A stretch of DNA of 64,000 nucleotides from Botrytis cinerea B05.10 (lineage: Eukaryota; Ascomycota; Leotiomycetes; Helotiales; Sclerotiniaceae). Location of the stretch: the NCBI RefSeq assembly GCF_000143535.2, contig NC_037314.1, positions 1,736,001 to 1,800,000 on the forward strand. The letters are read 5' to 3'. The notes under the pieces were generated by a model. The model searched no databases. It saw only the letters and a program-made list of their open reading frames with translations, and was not told the origin of the DNA. This document shows positions 47,381 through 56,610 of the stretch, in pieces (within the stretch, counting starts at the first letter, position 1; the number at the start of each line of letters is the position of its first letter). The translations under genes were made by a program, and so were the position numbers.

Positions 47381-48664
47381 CTATGCCATAGAATCCCCTG
47401 GTCGAATCCTCATACTATGAATTTCTATGTCCGTTGTCCGCTGTATGTATTTATCCCCATGTATATTTTGCGGATTAACATTATCAGATGAACTGTTCGT
47501 ATCCAAACTTTGTTTCATATACGACATTCGACTTTTCCTACGAGTTGGCAATGAGCTGAGATGGCTGTTGTAGCTATTGTCGGGACTACCGTATGACCCA
47601 GGAGTCTTGCCGCTGACATATAAGTCCCAGTATGGTTTGAGTGGAGGAATACTTCCACAAACGATAATAACAAAAAGTTCCGAACCGCTCCATACGAGCA
47701 AGTCGTAGGTTTTCCCTGGTTTTTGTTAGTGATTTGTTGTGTTACTACCGAAATATATTGGGTAAGCTTACAAGTAAGATCGGAGTGGGCGTTTAGTGAG
47801 CCCAGGAATGTTGTTTTGACAATACAGCAAACAGCAGCACTGGTGTTGTTAGTGCTTATTCTCTCAAATTGAAAGAGAGTTGACTTACATAAGTCCAAGG
47901 CCCAAAAGTATAGTCAAATTGACACGCTTTTTCATACCCATGTTGAGATTCATGATGATACTGGCAGGCACGATTGCGAGTACAATGTCCGCGAGACAGT
48001 TCTCAGCTAATACACCTCGTCAGCGAAATTTGCTTGGTTGATAGAGACTTTGCAATACGAACCTGCAGTAAACATCGCGAATCGAGATTGAACATTAGGA
48101 TCCCAGCATGTGTGTGGAATACTCGAGTCCCATAATGCTCTAGGCGGGCTGCATTGCACGTAAGTGAAGATACAATCTAGCCCATTAATCACAGCAGTGA
48201 GCCCCATAGCTCCATAGACAAGCCATTTACGCCAAGCGGTTGTATCGCCGCTCATGATTCGAAGAACAAGAAATCCCACTGCAGCTTTTCCAGTGATAAA
48301 GGCGAAGACAATGACCACTTGGATTATGTAGTTGAACTTTGCGGCTTTCATTGTTTGCTCTAAATCGAGGTAATATAGATGTCGAAATCCTCCAAGTTTC
48401 CATTCGTGTGTCATGAGACCGCCATATGTTATAAAAAGACACTACCATTAAGTTAGAACAATATCATATGAATCTCGAAAGAGATATACTTACCAAAGTA
48501 ACAAGCATGGCCCAATCATCCCTCCCAAGTCCTTTGATCATGATTCTAGCATAGAATCTTGCCATGACAACCACGAAAGCAAATGCAATCTGGGTCAAAA
48601 CGATTATAGAAGCCGTTATTCCCCTGTCAACGTCTCCACCTGCTGGTACTTCTGTGCCGGGCAT
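47381..48664 (-). CDS. Rhodopsin-domain integral membrane protein, PTH11/SatP-like group
   Basis: Five exons (48494-48664, 48063-48441, 47889-48006, 47772-47839, 47381-47715) join in phase to 356 residues; introns are 52, 56, 49 and 56 bp. Seven hydrophobic spans are visible: ITASIIVLTQIAFAFVVVMA; the DDWAMLVTLV span; NYIIQVVIVFAFITGKAAVG; YGAMGLTAVINGLDCIFTYV; the exon 3 span (ENCLADIVLAIVPASIIMNL); the exon 3/4 span; and SGSELFVIIVCGSIPPLKP. The landmarks R-F-Y-A-R, G-x-D-D-W, Q-C-x-P and W-S-x-x-E are those of the fungal rhodopsin-domain/PTH11-related family of putative receptors. No CFEM domain precedes the helices. The C-terminal 75 residues are Ser/Asn-rich and probably cytosolic. Ligand unknown. 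These proteins are expanded in plant-associated fungi. Confidence 0.85.
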
Positions 48665-50430
48665 GTTGACGCAATGGATTTATAGGCCGATATAAACTCG
48701 ATATGAAACAATTGAGCGTCAAATAGCAGATCAAACAAACTTAATCAAAAACAAACCCAACGATCATGATTCATGTTCGATGTTAACGGGATAGATTGTC
48801 TATTAAACTACTTGAGTATCTTTCTTGGTTGAACCCCCGCATTGATATCGATATCCTATCGTAAGCATTGCCATGACTTACAGCTGATCCACTTTTGTAC
48901 TGGCGTCGCATGGCGACAAGGGTAGAAGAAAATCATTTGAAGGATCTTTGCACAATCACTTTCGCTGATAGATCCCATTCCTGGAGCCTAACACCGCGGT
49001 AAGAAGCGAATTGAAAGGGGGGGGGGGGGTTGCAGTTGCTGTGCTGGCAACACCGATACACGACATGCTATGACTACTAGCTCTCTGCAGGCGTTGTTCT
49101 TTGCGTTGTTCTCGTGGAGGAAAAAAGATATACTTACTACTGAGACTCGGGCCCATGGTACAATTGACTTTGTACTGGAATATCCCGTGCGCCCCAGCCC
49201 AGCCGTTGTTACATTGTCAATGAGACTGAATGCACGATTGATTTGATAGGTGATTGCTCGTAAATCTACGTAAAGCACCTGCAGAAGCAAAGATAATATG
49301 TGACCGAAAGTCCGAAAGAAGAAGCCGGAGAGTGACACCAAGCACGGGGATTGTCCTATGCTGGGCATCCTGAATTCCTTCCAAAGTCCTGTACGGACTA
49401 CGTATCGAAGCATAGATATATATTCCTAGCAATTTAGTGTCCGTCGTAACGCTGTGGAAATGATTTGTTACTGTCACACACCTCGATCTGACTGAATGCT
49501 TTGTAAATGCCGTAGTATCATTAGCAATTGCACAAGACTGTGAGAGGATCTTGCTAGGGCTTTCACACATACCTTGGAATTCCGACAATAATGTAACCTT
49601 AAAATAGAACTGTGCGATGCGGCCAATCCAATGCTGTGTGAAGATCCCCTGTTGCCATGCATCGCTTCTGCCCACCCATGCAGCCATAGATTCAAACGTG
49701 GGGGCGTACTAGTAAGCAAATTGGCCAGAATGTCATAGATGGGAGTTTTCGCACATGGCACGCCTTTTGGAAAGTCTCACATCGCACTGTGAAATACACA
49801 ACCAAGTCGGGAATCACTCTAATCAACCTCGACGGCGCTACAACTTTAGATCAATATTGCAACGAGGAGCCCGTGGTCAGTGCGTACTGTCACTTACCAT
49901 ATCCGTCACTATTCACTATTTGAATCCGTGCATGGACGCTTGGACGCGGTTCACCGTTGGACCTATGACAGGCCAGGCGAGCCAGGGTCGTGGCAAAAGG
50001 TGTGAACACCCCGCTTAGTAGATGCCAGATGGTCGAAGAAGTCTAATAACCGGATTCTTGGGATATTTAGTAGTCATTGACCTGCGCATCACGGATGTCT
50101 TAGATGCCTCACGTCAACTAGCGGCAATGCCACATTGTTGTCGGTCAGAAATTTCGAAGATTTGACATCGGCTGCGAACCGCCCAAATTAGCACAGCCTT
50201 TAGCGCACGAACGACATGTGGAGACTTATCGAGTGGAATTCGCGGAGATAAAATACATATTTGGCACTAGACTATTGCGAAAATTTGGGACAAACGCAAT
50301 CTCAAAATCAATAAAAAGTCAATTGCAATTTGCCATTGATTCCGTGTAGGTAATTTGAGGCCTGGCTATGTTCTCATCACATCTGGAAGTATTAACCCTA
50401 GATCTAGACCATATTTTGCGAGCCTCGGAA
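48665..50430. other. 1.8-kb intergenic region with no firm gene
   Basis: Several open frames of 60-156 codons exist on the minus strand at 49.0-49.8 kb, but their composition is random-looking and no motif is seen. A run of 12 G lies at about 49018-49029. Confidence 0.45.
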
Positions 50431-51812
50431 TCAGACTGGAACTGCCACGATGATGCTATCTCCGAGAGAATCGGTGTATTTGACGATTTTCTTTGCTTGA
50501 AGGCCAGCAGATACTAAAAGAGCATGCCATTCTCCTTCAGTTCTCTCAGTTGATGCGAGGGCAGTCATCATCACCAAGTCAATCTGGGTTGCATGCCAGT
50601 GGGCGCCTGTCTCGGGGATAACCATCTCATCAATCAAAATGGCTGAATCTGGACCCATTGCATCTTTCAAATGCTTCAAAATGATGCGACATTTCTCATC
50701 GGAGTAGTCATGAAGGATGTTGCGCATGTAGTAGTATTTCGCACCTGAAATAGTTGTTAGCATGTAACCACAATGTCACTGGGAGAATTTCGACAGACCT
50801 GTGACTGTTTGAGGTGTGAAAAAGTCATGAACTTCGAGCTCCACATCCTTCATTGGAAGTGCGTTCTTAATAGCATGATCAAGCTCCTGCAAAATTACGC
50901 GACCAAGGACATTGGGCTTCTCCGTTCTCAACTCTAAACACATATGACCAAAACCACCGCCGACATCAACAAATACAGGCTCCTTAGGATTCCAGTCTCT
51001 GGTCTCTTCTTCGATTGGGTACTTGGAGAGCCAAGTCGGCATCTCACCACGTTGGCCTACCATAAAGTCTGCAAAGTAGTTGATTAGTCTAGGATGTTTT
51101 TGAACCCAGTAGAAGTACGGAGTTTCAGTTTTGAAGGCGATCTGAGCAGGTGCACAAGTGTCATCTGTGATGTTCCGATATTTTCTCTCTGCCAAATAGT
51201 CAGGCGTAACTTGTAGTGTAGGACCAAGCGAATGAAAGCTGTGAATGTTATAGTCAGTAAGGAATGTATCCAAAAGTCTTCAGGCCTGTGCGAAGGGGTC
51301 ACTTACTAGTGACCAACACCGCCTTTGTAGCCCTTTTGAGCCAAAGCTTCGGTGACTTTGGTGGCCTCAAAAGTGTTTTTGCCAGTCTCTCGAATCATTC
51401 TTACGGAGGCAAGATACCGGAGCAAACGAACTAGTTACTGTGTGAGACGGTCGAATTTGAAGCTGAGGATTGAACTCACCTAAGAAGGCCGGATCTGAGT
51501 CAGTTTCTTTTGCTAGCTGCTCAACAGTCATTGGCTCCTTCTTTGCAGCCATGATTTCAAAGAGCTTCATATCACAACCAATCTGAGCGCCTGTCAATTG
51601 AAATTGCTAGCACAGTTTGAGTTAGCGAAAGGCACGTTTGTTCTTGTAATAAAAGTCAAAATGATCCGTACCAGATACATGATGCGTTGCATAGAGTCCC
51701 ATGGAGTTTCCAATTCAATAGAAAGATCTCTAAGATCGTCGATTATCTTCTTTCGCCCTGCTTCATCGGCGTTTGCAGCCGTGGCCTTCACGTGGGTGAT
51801 AAGAGCATCCAT
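50431..51812 (-). CDS. SAM-dependent O-methyltransferase, plant caffeate/flavonoid OMT type
   Basis: Five exons (51672-51812, 51480-51606, 51307-51430, 50799-51238, 50431-50744) join in phase to 381 residues; introns are 65, 49, 68 and 54 bp. The N-terminal winged-helix dimerisation region includes QIGCDMKLFEIMAA and VEQLAKETDSDPAFL, then LLRYLASVRMIRETGKNTF. The SAM site is VFVDVGGGFGHM (219-230). The catalytic base is His289 in RNILHDYSDEKC, followed by ILIDEMVIP. This order defines the fungal O-methyltransferase group often found in polyketide or aromatic metabolite pathways. No polyketide synthase or P450 lies in the window, so it may act alone or on a product made elsewhere. Substrate unknown. 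Confidence 0.9.
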
Positions 51813-53368
51813 TTTGATGTTAGTATTACAGTTGAAGTTGAAGTTGAAGTCGTCTTAGGTCTAGTCGTGAAGTAAAGAGTTTTGTTGGGATGGATATTTT
51901 AAGACTGTTCATGGGGTCTGTTTTACGAGCACATGAGGATATAAAAGCCACAAGCCGACTGCTCCTTCTTTAGAACATAATTGAATGTTCGTTCAAAAAA
52001 AAGTACAGCTGTCACTCACCTGACATATAGCCAGTGAATGGTTGACCACAGGAACTGCCGTACTACGACTTTCGCCAATCAATGAGAAATCAGGGGAAGT
52101 GGCGCAGCGGGGTTATTCGATAGAATTATTCACATTCAAGACATCTGCTATTAATTCGCCGCATATAGGTAATCACCGCACCCTCTTTCGATACCTACTT
52201 TTTGTGATACATAAATCTGAAACTCTTCTTCTTTGCTACCAAGTTAGAACAGTATATTGATATCGTAATACGAGAGTGTGCATCAGAATCACAAAGCCCA
52301 TAGTAATTCCAAGCAAGCAGCTTACCTATCCGCCTAGACACCGGCAAGTGTGGTGATGATTCCGAATCCAAACTGACATGATTTTCTGTAATCAAATTCG
52401 TAAGCGAGGTTCTAGATTCGACATAGCCTTTTGAAATCATTCAAAGGTTCAAATGACATACAACATATACGACGCCCAACCTTCAGCGTTGCATTACTAT
52501 TGGTGTTCAGAGTATTATGAACAAGCTGCAGGAGACCCTGGTCACACGTGAGTTACACAAGTTTTCAGCCTCCGGGGAAGGGCATGTATTTGTCTTTTTG
52601 ATAATACTACGCTATTGTCTACCCCGGAATAGGATTTTCCGATAAAAATACATTTTCGTTTTCCCGTGGCTCGAACTTGGTACAGGTCTTATAGGTAACA
52701 GTACAGTGAGATTCCCAGAACGAGTAAACTTTTCCGCAGGATCGATTGCGAATGCAGTGGTTATTTTCGATGTACCACGAGTATGAGGTCAGCTACCACA
52801 TGGGAGATGTACAAACAGGATACGAATAGACTTTGAGTAGGATCCATACCGGCAGGTGGTAACTCAATAAATGGGTCACGATCCTTCATCCGAGCAACTG
52901 CAAGTGATTCGATCGCGCACCCTTGGACGGTAGTGGTGAATGTCGTCGTGGCATTCTCATCCTTAGGGTGACTTGACAAGACCTGTACACCCGGATCGAC
53001 ACTGAAATCCACCCTGATCTAGTACTATCCCAAATACTTGCGTGCGAAGAATTTGAGTTATACTGTTTATTTGGGCAGAAAGACTGGGTCAATCATCTTC
53101 GATCTCACATGCAATGCAAAGGGGTTTCATCAGATCGCTCTGTCGCTGTGTGCAAACGTAAAATCGATCAATGTTAGATCAACAATGAATTCCAAAAGAA
53201 GTAATCATTGATTTTCGTCAAATCAATCATGTAATGGGTATCTCAAATAGCCAAGACTTCCAACCCAGATAACGCCGTAAGGTTTGACCGTGTGGTATCC
53301 ATCTCTGCAAGTATGTCGGATTGATGAATCCACCACTGTTTGTTCGCCGACATTTTTCTCGCTTTGGA
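51813..53368. other. Intergenic region with scattered coding-like islands
   Basis: Two minus-strand stretches have non-random composition: 52320-52440 (an ATG followed by ISKGYVESRTSLTNLITEN, ending at a GTAAGC donor) and about 52820-53010 (FTTTVQGCAIESLAVARMKD). They cannot be joined in a supported model and no family is recognised. They may be exons of a decayed gene. Confidence 0.35.
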
Positions 53369-53974
53369 CTACCCCTTTTTCACCTCGCCCATCCATTTCC
53401 CCATTGCTTTGGACCCCTCGTGTGCTGCCTTGAATAATCCGCGCTCCGCCTCGTCCAAGCCTCTCAAGAACTCCACGCCTTCTCCCCCGCCTCTACCATT
53501 ACTCTGTCCTACACTTCCACTCCCCGCATGATCGCTAATTTCACCAGCTCTTGTCCTCCAACTCTCCATCAATACATCGCAAACCTCTTCCTCTTCGAAT
53601 AACTCCAAAACTCTCACACCCAATCCATAAAAGTTCTGTGCCAAATTGCGTAAGTCGACACTCTTAGGATCGGCTTTTAGTGCATTGAGAACGCGAGGCG
53701 CAAGACAAGCAGGTAGATCAAGGGTGACGAGAGATTTTTGGGAAGATGGAGAGGAGGAAACGGCAAGTAATTCGGCAAGCCATAGAGGAAGATCGACGCG
53801 CGTGTGTTTTTTCAAGGGGGTAGCAGCATTGTTGTCGAGATAACCTAGAGAGGGAACATCAAGCTCGAATGTGCATGGGATTTTCTGATATATATTAATA
53901 CAATGAATCTGATTGGAAGGAGGGGTAAATACTTGAGCATCAGTGAGGATCGCGTCAATATCGTAATAGGACAT
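53369..53974 (-). CDS. PSF3: GINS complex subunit Psf3
   Basis: Two exons (53933-53974, 53369-53884) join in phase to 185 residues; the 48-bp intron has GTATTT and CAG ends. The first exon encodes just 14 residues, MSYYDIDAILTDAQ, the conserved N-terminus of fungal Psf3. Exon 2 begins KIPCTFELDVPSLGYLDNN, then RVDLPLWLAELLA, SKDV-like DPKSVDLRNLAQNFYGLG, and a helical C-terminus. Psf3 is one of four subunits of GINS, which joins Cdc45 and Mcm2-7 in the replicative helicase at nuclear origins. Length agrees with the family. A Gly/Ser/Glu-rich insertion (about 135-150) is typical of filamentous fungi. Its start lies 305 bp from that of the divergently transcribed superoxide dismutase. Confidence 0.88.
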   Translation of the reverse strand: MSYYDIDAILTDAQVFTPPSNQIHCINIYQKIPCTFELDVPSLGYLDNNAATPLKKHTRVDLPLWLAELLAVSSSPSSQKSLVTLDLPACLAPRVLNALKADPKSVDLRNLAQNFYGLGVRVLELFEEEEVCDVLMESWRTRAGEISDHAGSGSVGQSNGRGGGEGVEFLRGLDEAERGLFKAAHEGSKAMGKWMGEVKKG

Positions 53975-54279
53975 TATCAAAAGCCACAGATTTGCGGCAA
54001 ATAGCTTATGCTTCACCTAGCCTGCATAATATTATAAGTTTCAATATTCAAAGATATATTGGGCGAAAGAGTGCGCGACGATGAACTTGTTTGATATCGG
54101 CTCTGTGCCATTATTTGTGTTCTCATCGCTTATGTAATCGGGTAATGACATAATGATGTTGGAGCTCCAAATATTTACTTCCGAAGCTTCCCCTCTTTGA
54201 AAGACGTCCGATTGACATCTGAAAGCCACATCAAGAATTGAAACAGTACCAAACTTCAAAAATTTGATCAAATTTCAAA
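53975..54279. promoter_or_regulatory. Divergent promoter of PSF3 and SOD2
   Basis: The 305-bp space between start codons must contain both promoters. It is AT-rich without a recognised binding site. Confidence 0.5.
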
Positions 54280-55116
54280 ATGTCTACCACACTGCTTCGC
54301 ACATCTACCGCAGCTCGTGCTGCTCTTAGAGCCAGCTCTTCTAAACGAGCTGCCTCAATGGCAAGCACCAGTTTCATCCGTGGAAAGGCTACTCTTCCAG
54401 ATCTCCCATGTCAGTTTCTTCCAGTCTTTGATCGAGTATTTGTGATATCTCATTACATGTCCTAACTTTGGTTACAGATGATTACGGTGCGCTCGAACCC
54501 TCGATCTCCGGTAAGATCATGGAGCTTCATCACAAGAACCATCACCAAACCTACGTTAACAGCTTTAACGCTGCGAGCGAGCAAGTCGAGGCCGCTACAT
54601 CCAAGGGAGACATTGCTGCTGCCATTGCATTGCAACCCCTCATCAACTTCCACGGAGGCGGACATGTGAACCATAGCTTGTTCTGGGAGAATTTGGCACC
54701 AAGTAAGAATGGTGGTGGTGGAGAACCCACAGGTGCTTTGAAGGTATGACTCGATATTCGCCTTAGAAACTATGGCTTTGTAGAATTCGAAGAGTACTGG
54801 CTAATAAGAGCTTCTATAGACTGCCATCGAGACCAGCTACAAAGATTTCTCAACCTTCAAGACAAAATTCAACGCGGCTTTGGCAGGTATCCAAGGAAGT
54901 GGATGGGCGTGGTTGGTCAAGGACAACGAGACTGGTCAAGTCCAAATTAGAACATATGCAAACCAGGATCCAGTCGTAGGCAAGTACACTCCATTGTTGG
55001 GTGTTGATGCTTGGGAGCATGCGTACTATCTTCAATACCAAAACAGAAAGGCTGAGTATTTTGGTGCTATCTGGGATGTAATTAACTGGAAGACTGTGGA
55101 GAGCAGATTGAAGTGA
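54280..55116 (+). CDS. SOD2: Mitochondrial manganese superoxide dismutase
   Basis: Three exons (54280-54409, 54478-54743, 54820-55116) join in phase to 230 residues; introns are 68 and 76 bp. The first 35 residues are Arg/Ser/Ala-rich with no acidic residues ([20 protein letters not shown]), a mitochondrial targeting peptide. The mature part begins [16 protein letters not shown]. Metal ligands are His61 ([13 protein letters not shown]), His109 ([11 protein letters not shown]), Asp195 and His199 ([15 protein letters not shown]). Gln157 in [10 protein letters not shown] and the GGG at 103-105 mark the manganese rather than the iron type. The enzyme dismutates matrix superoxide to peroxide and oxygen. 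Length and motifs are complete. Confidence 0.96.
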
Positions 55117-55451
55117 AGGGGAGACGAGGAAGTCAAACATTAGATACCTAAGTCGTCGTTAAGCGTAAAATGAGCGTATGATCAGTTCATGCGATGTATT
55201 GCAGCATTTCTTGGAATTTTGTCAGGCCTACGTATTTGGGGGAATGCTCATTCACAACACACGTTCTCACAAGCATATGAAGATTCATAATAAAAGTTGC
55301 AATATTTTCATTGTTTCCTTTAAACATCCTTCCGTCGTGACCTTGCTGCGCCATCACTCCCTACCCCATCCAGCGGGTATCACAACGGTAAATGACCATG
55401 ATCTATCATACCCGCCCCGAAGAAAATATTCCAAAATCTAAGTACCAAATA
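55117..55451. other. 3' flank of SOD2
   Basis: Noncoding; holds the 3' end of SOD2. Nothing else seen. Confidence 0.45.
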
Positions 55452-55916
55452 TCATCTTTCAAAATACGCCTTATAAGTCTTCACGTAATTCTTTTCCTCC
55501 AGCACACTCCTAAAACCTTCCCCAAGCCGAGTACCTTCAACCCTAAAGGTAAAAGTCAAGTGTACAAAGATACTAAAACGATACTCGAAGTTATCGTGCG
55601 AATTTCTTGTGAGTATAACATGATGCTCTAGCTTGTTGTCGGTTGGAGTTGATGCTATTGGCGAAAGAAACATTGGTAGCGGGAGCTGGTGGGTAATGGG
55701 GCGAACCATCGAGGCTTGACATATCTCCTGTACCAGATCGAATGCCTGGCTCTCTCTAATTTTCGATCGCATTTGCAACCGGAACCGCGTTTCCAAGATG
55801 TTGTCTTTTGATTTGTCGATTTGATGTTTTGCTATTTCAAGCGCATCGGGCGAATAATGATTGATGATGAGATCTCAATTGGAGTTTTCCCAGCATTCTT
55901 CTTAACAATTTGGGCC
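55452..55916 (-). pseudogene. Decayed gene fragment with one-base frameshift
   Basis: On the minus strand an acceptor-like CATTTAG at about 55916 is followed by AQIVKKNAGKTPIEI, which resembles the closing turn of an ankyrin repeat. Near 55877 the reading jumps to another frame, DLIINHYSPDALEIAKHQID, and continues for about 135 residues (NILETRFRLQMRSKIRESQ; TRLGEGFRSVLEEKNYVKTY) to a stop at 55452. The two parts overlap by one base, so a single-base loss relative to the ancestor explains the break. No intron could fit. An alternative is a short unrecognised gene starting inside the second frame. Ankyrin identity is tentative. Confidence 0.45.
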
Positions 55917-56258
55917 TAAATGGGGGCTCTCGTCCGTAATATAAATCCCAAGGGTTTCTCTGTATATAAGGAGGTTTCCTCAACTGTCCTAAGCGGAACT
56001 AGAAAGTCCTCATACACTCCCATCACAAACGGGAATGCTAGTATTTGGCCCCTCAACGATTCGAGTTGTATCCAAAAAGCTGCATACTGCACGCATCGCA
56101 TAAGAGTTCCTTCAATAAATAACACAGAGATCAAAGCAATATCGTCGAAGTCTTTTGCGTCCATTGTAATCCATTTCGAGTAGAAAGTTGTTGCAGAGGA
56201 GAATAATTCACAGTATTGTTTGAAACGGTAAGCTCGTAGCTATTACTGGAAAATCAAT
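55917..56258. other. Spacer with one weak minus-strand frame
   Basis: An ATG at 56164 opens 82 codons on the minus strand (MDAKDFDDIALISVLFIEGT onward), ending in a TAG that may itself be the acceptor for the downstream fragment. No join in phase was found, so it is not called as a gene. Confidence 0.3.
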
Positions 56259-56610
56259 CTACTCCTTCTGGCGACTTCTTCCGCGTTCTGCAGATCTCTA
56301 CATAAACGTTAGCCAGAGCTTGTGAAAAAGCTAATGGACCTCAAGAGAGGAGAACACTCACGTCAGGTGATTTGGAATCATGTGAGCAGTTGGTCACATG
56401 CTCTTCTGCCATATATCGATTCTCTTCGTATAACATGTTCAATGGTGTCCCGTCGAAAGTCAGATCAGAGTCGTCGATACTGTATGGTAGCCTCCATGCT
56501 TCTCCCTGAAGGTCGAACTCGGTGTTTTGGTCGTCGAATGCCGTAACATTTGTGATTAAGAAATATTGCTTGACTTCGGCAGAGTTATTGCTTGCATCGT
56601 TCCCCGACAT
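56259..56610 (-). CDS. Small acidic hypothetical protein, 95 aa
   Basis: Two exons (56362-56610, 56259-56297) join in phase to 95 residues through a 64-bp intron (GTGAGT...TAG). The first exon is acidic: VTAFDDQNTEFDLQGEAW, then DDSDLTFDGTPLNMLYEEN. The second adds only a basic tail (RSAERGRSRQKE). The core D-D-x-D-L-T-F-D-G-x-x-L-x-x-x-Y-E-E-x-R recalls short fungal proteins that I remember as lineage-restricted; this is a weak memory, not a database match. Function unknown. Without the intron the frame would end six codons after the junction. Confidence 0.5.

Noticed and set aside
49217..49687. Minus-strand frame of 156 codons
   Set aside because: Open and begins with ATG, but residue composition is random-looking with no hydrophobic pattern or motif, and several other frames overlap it.
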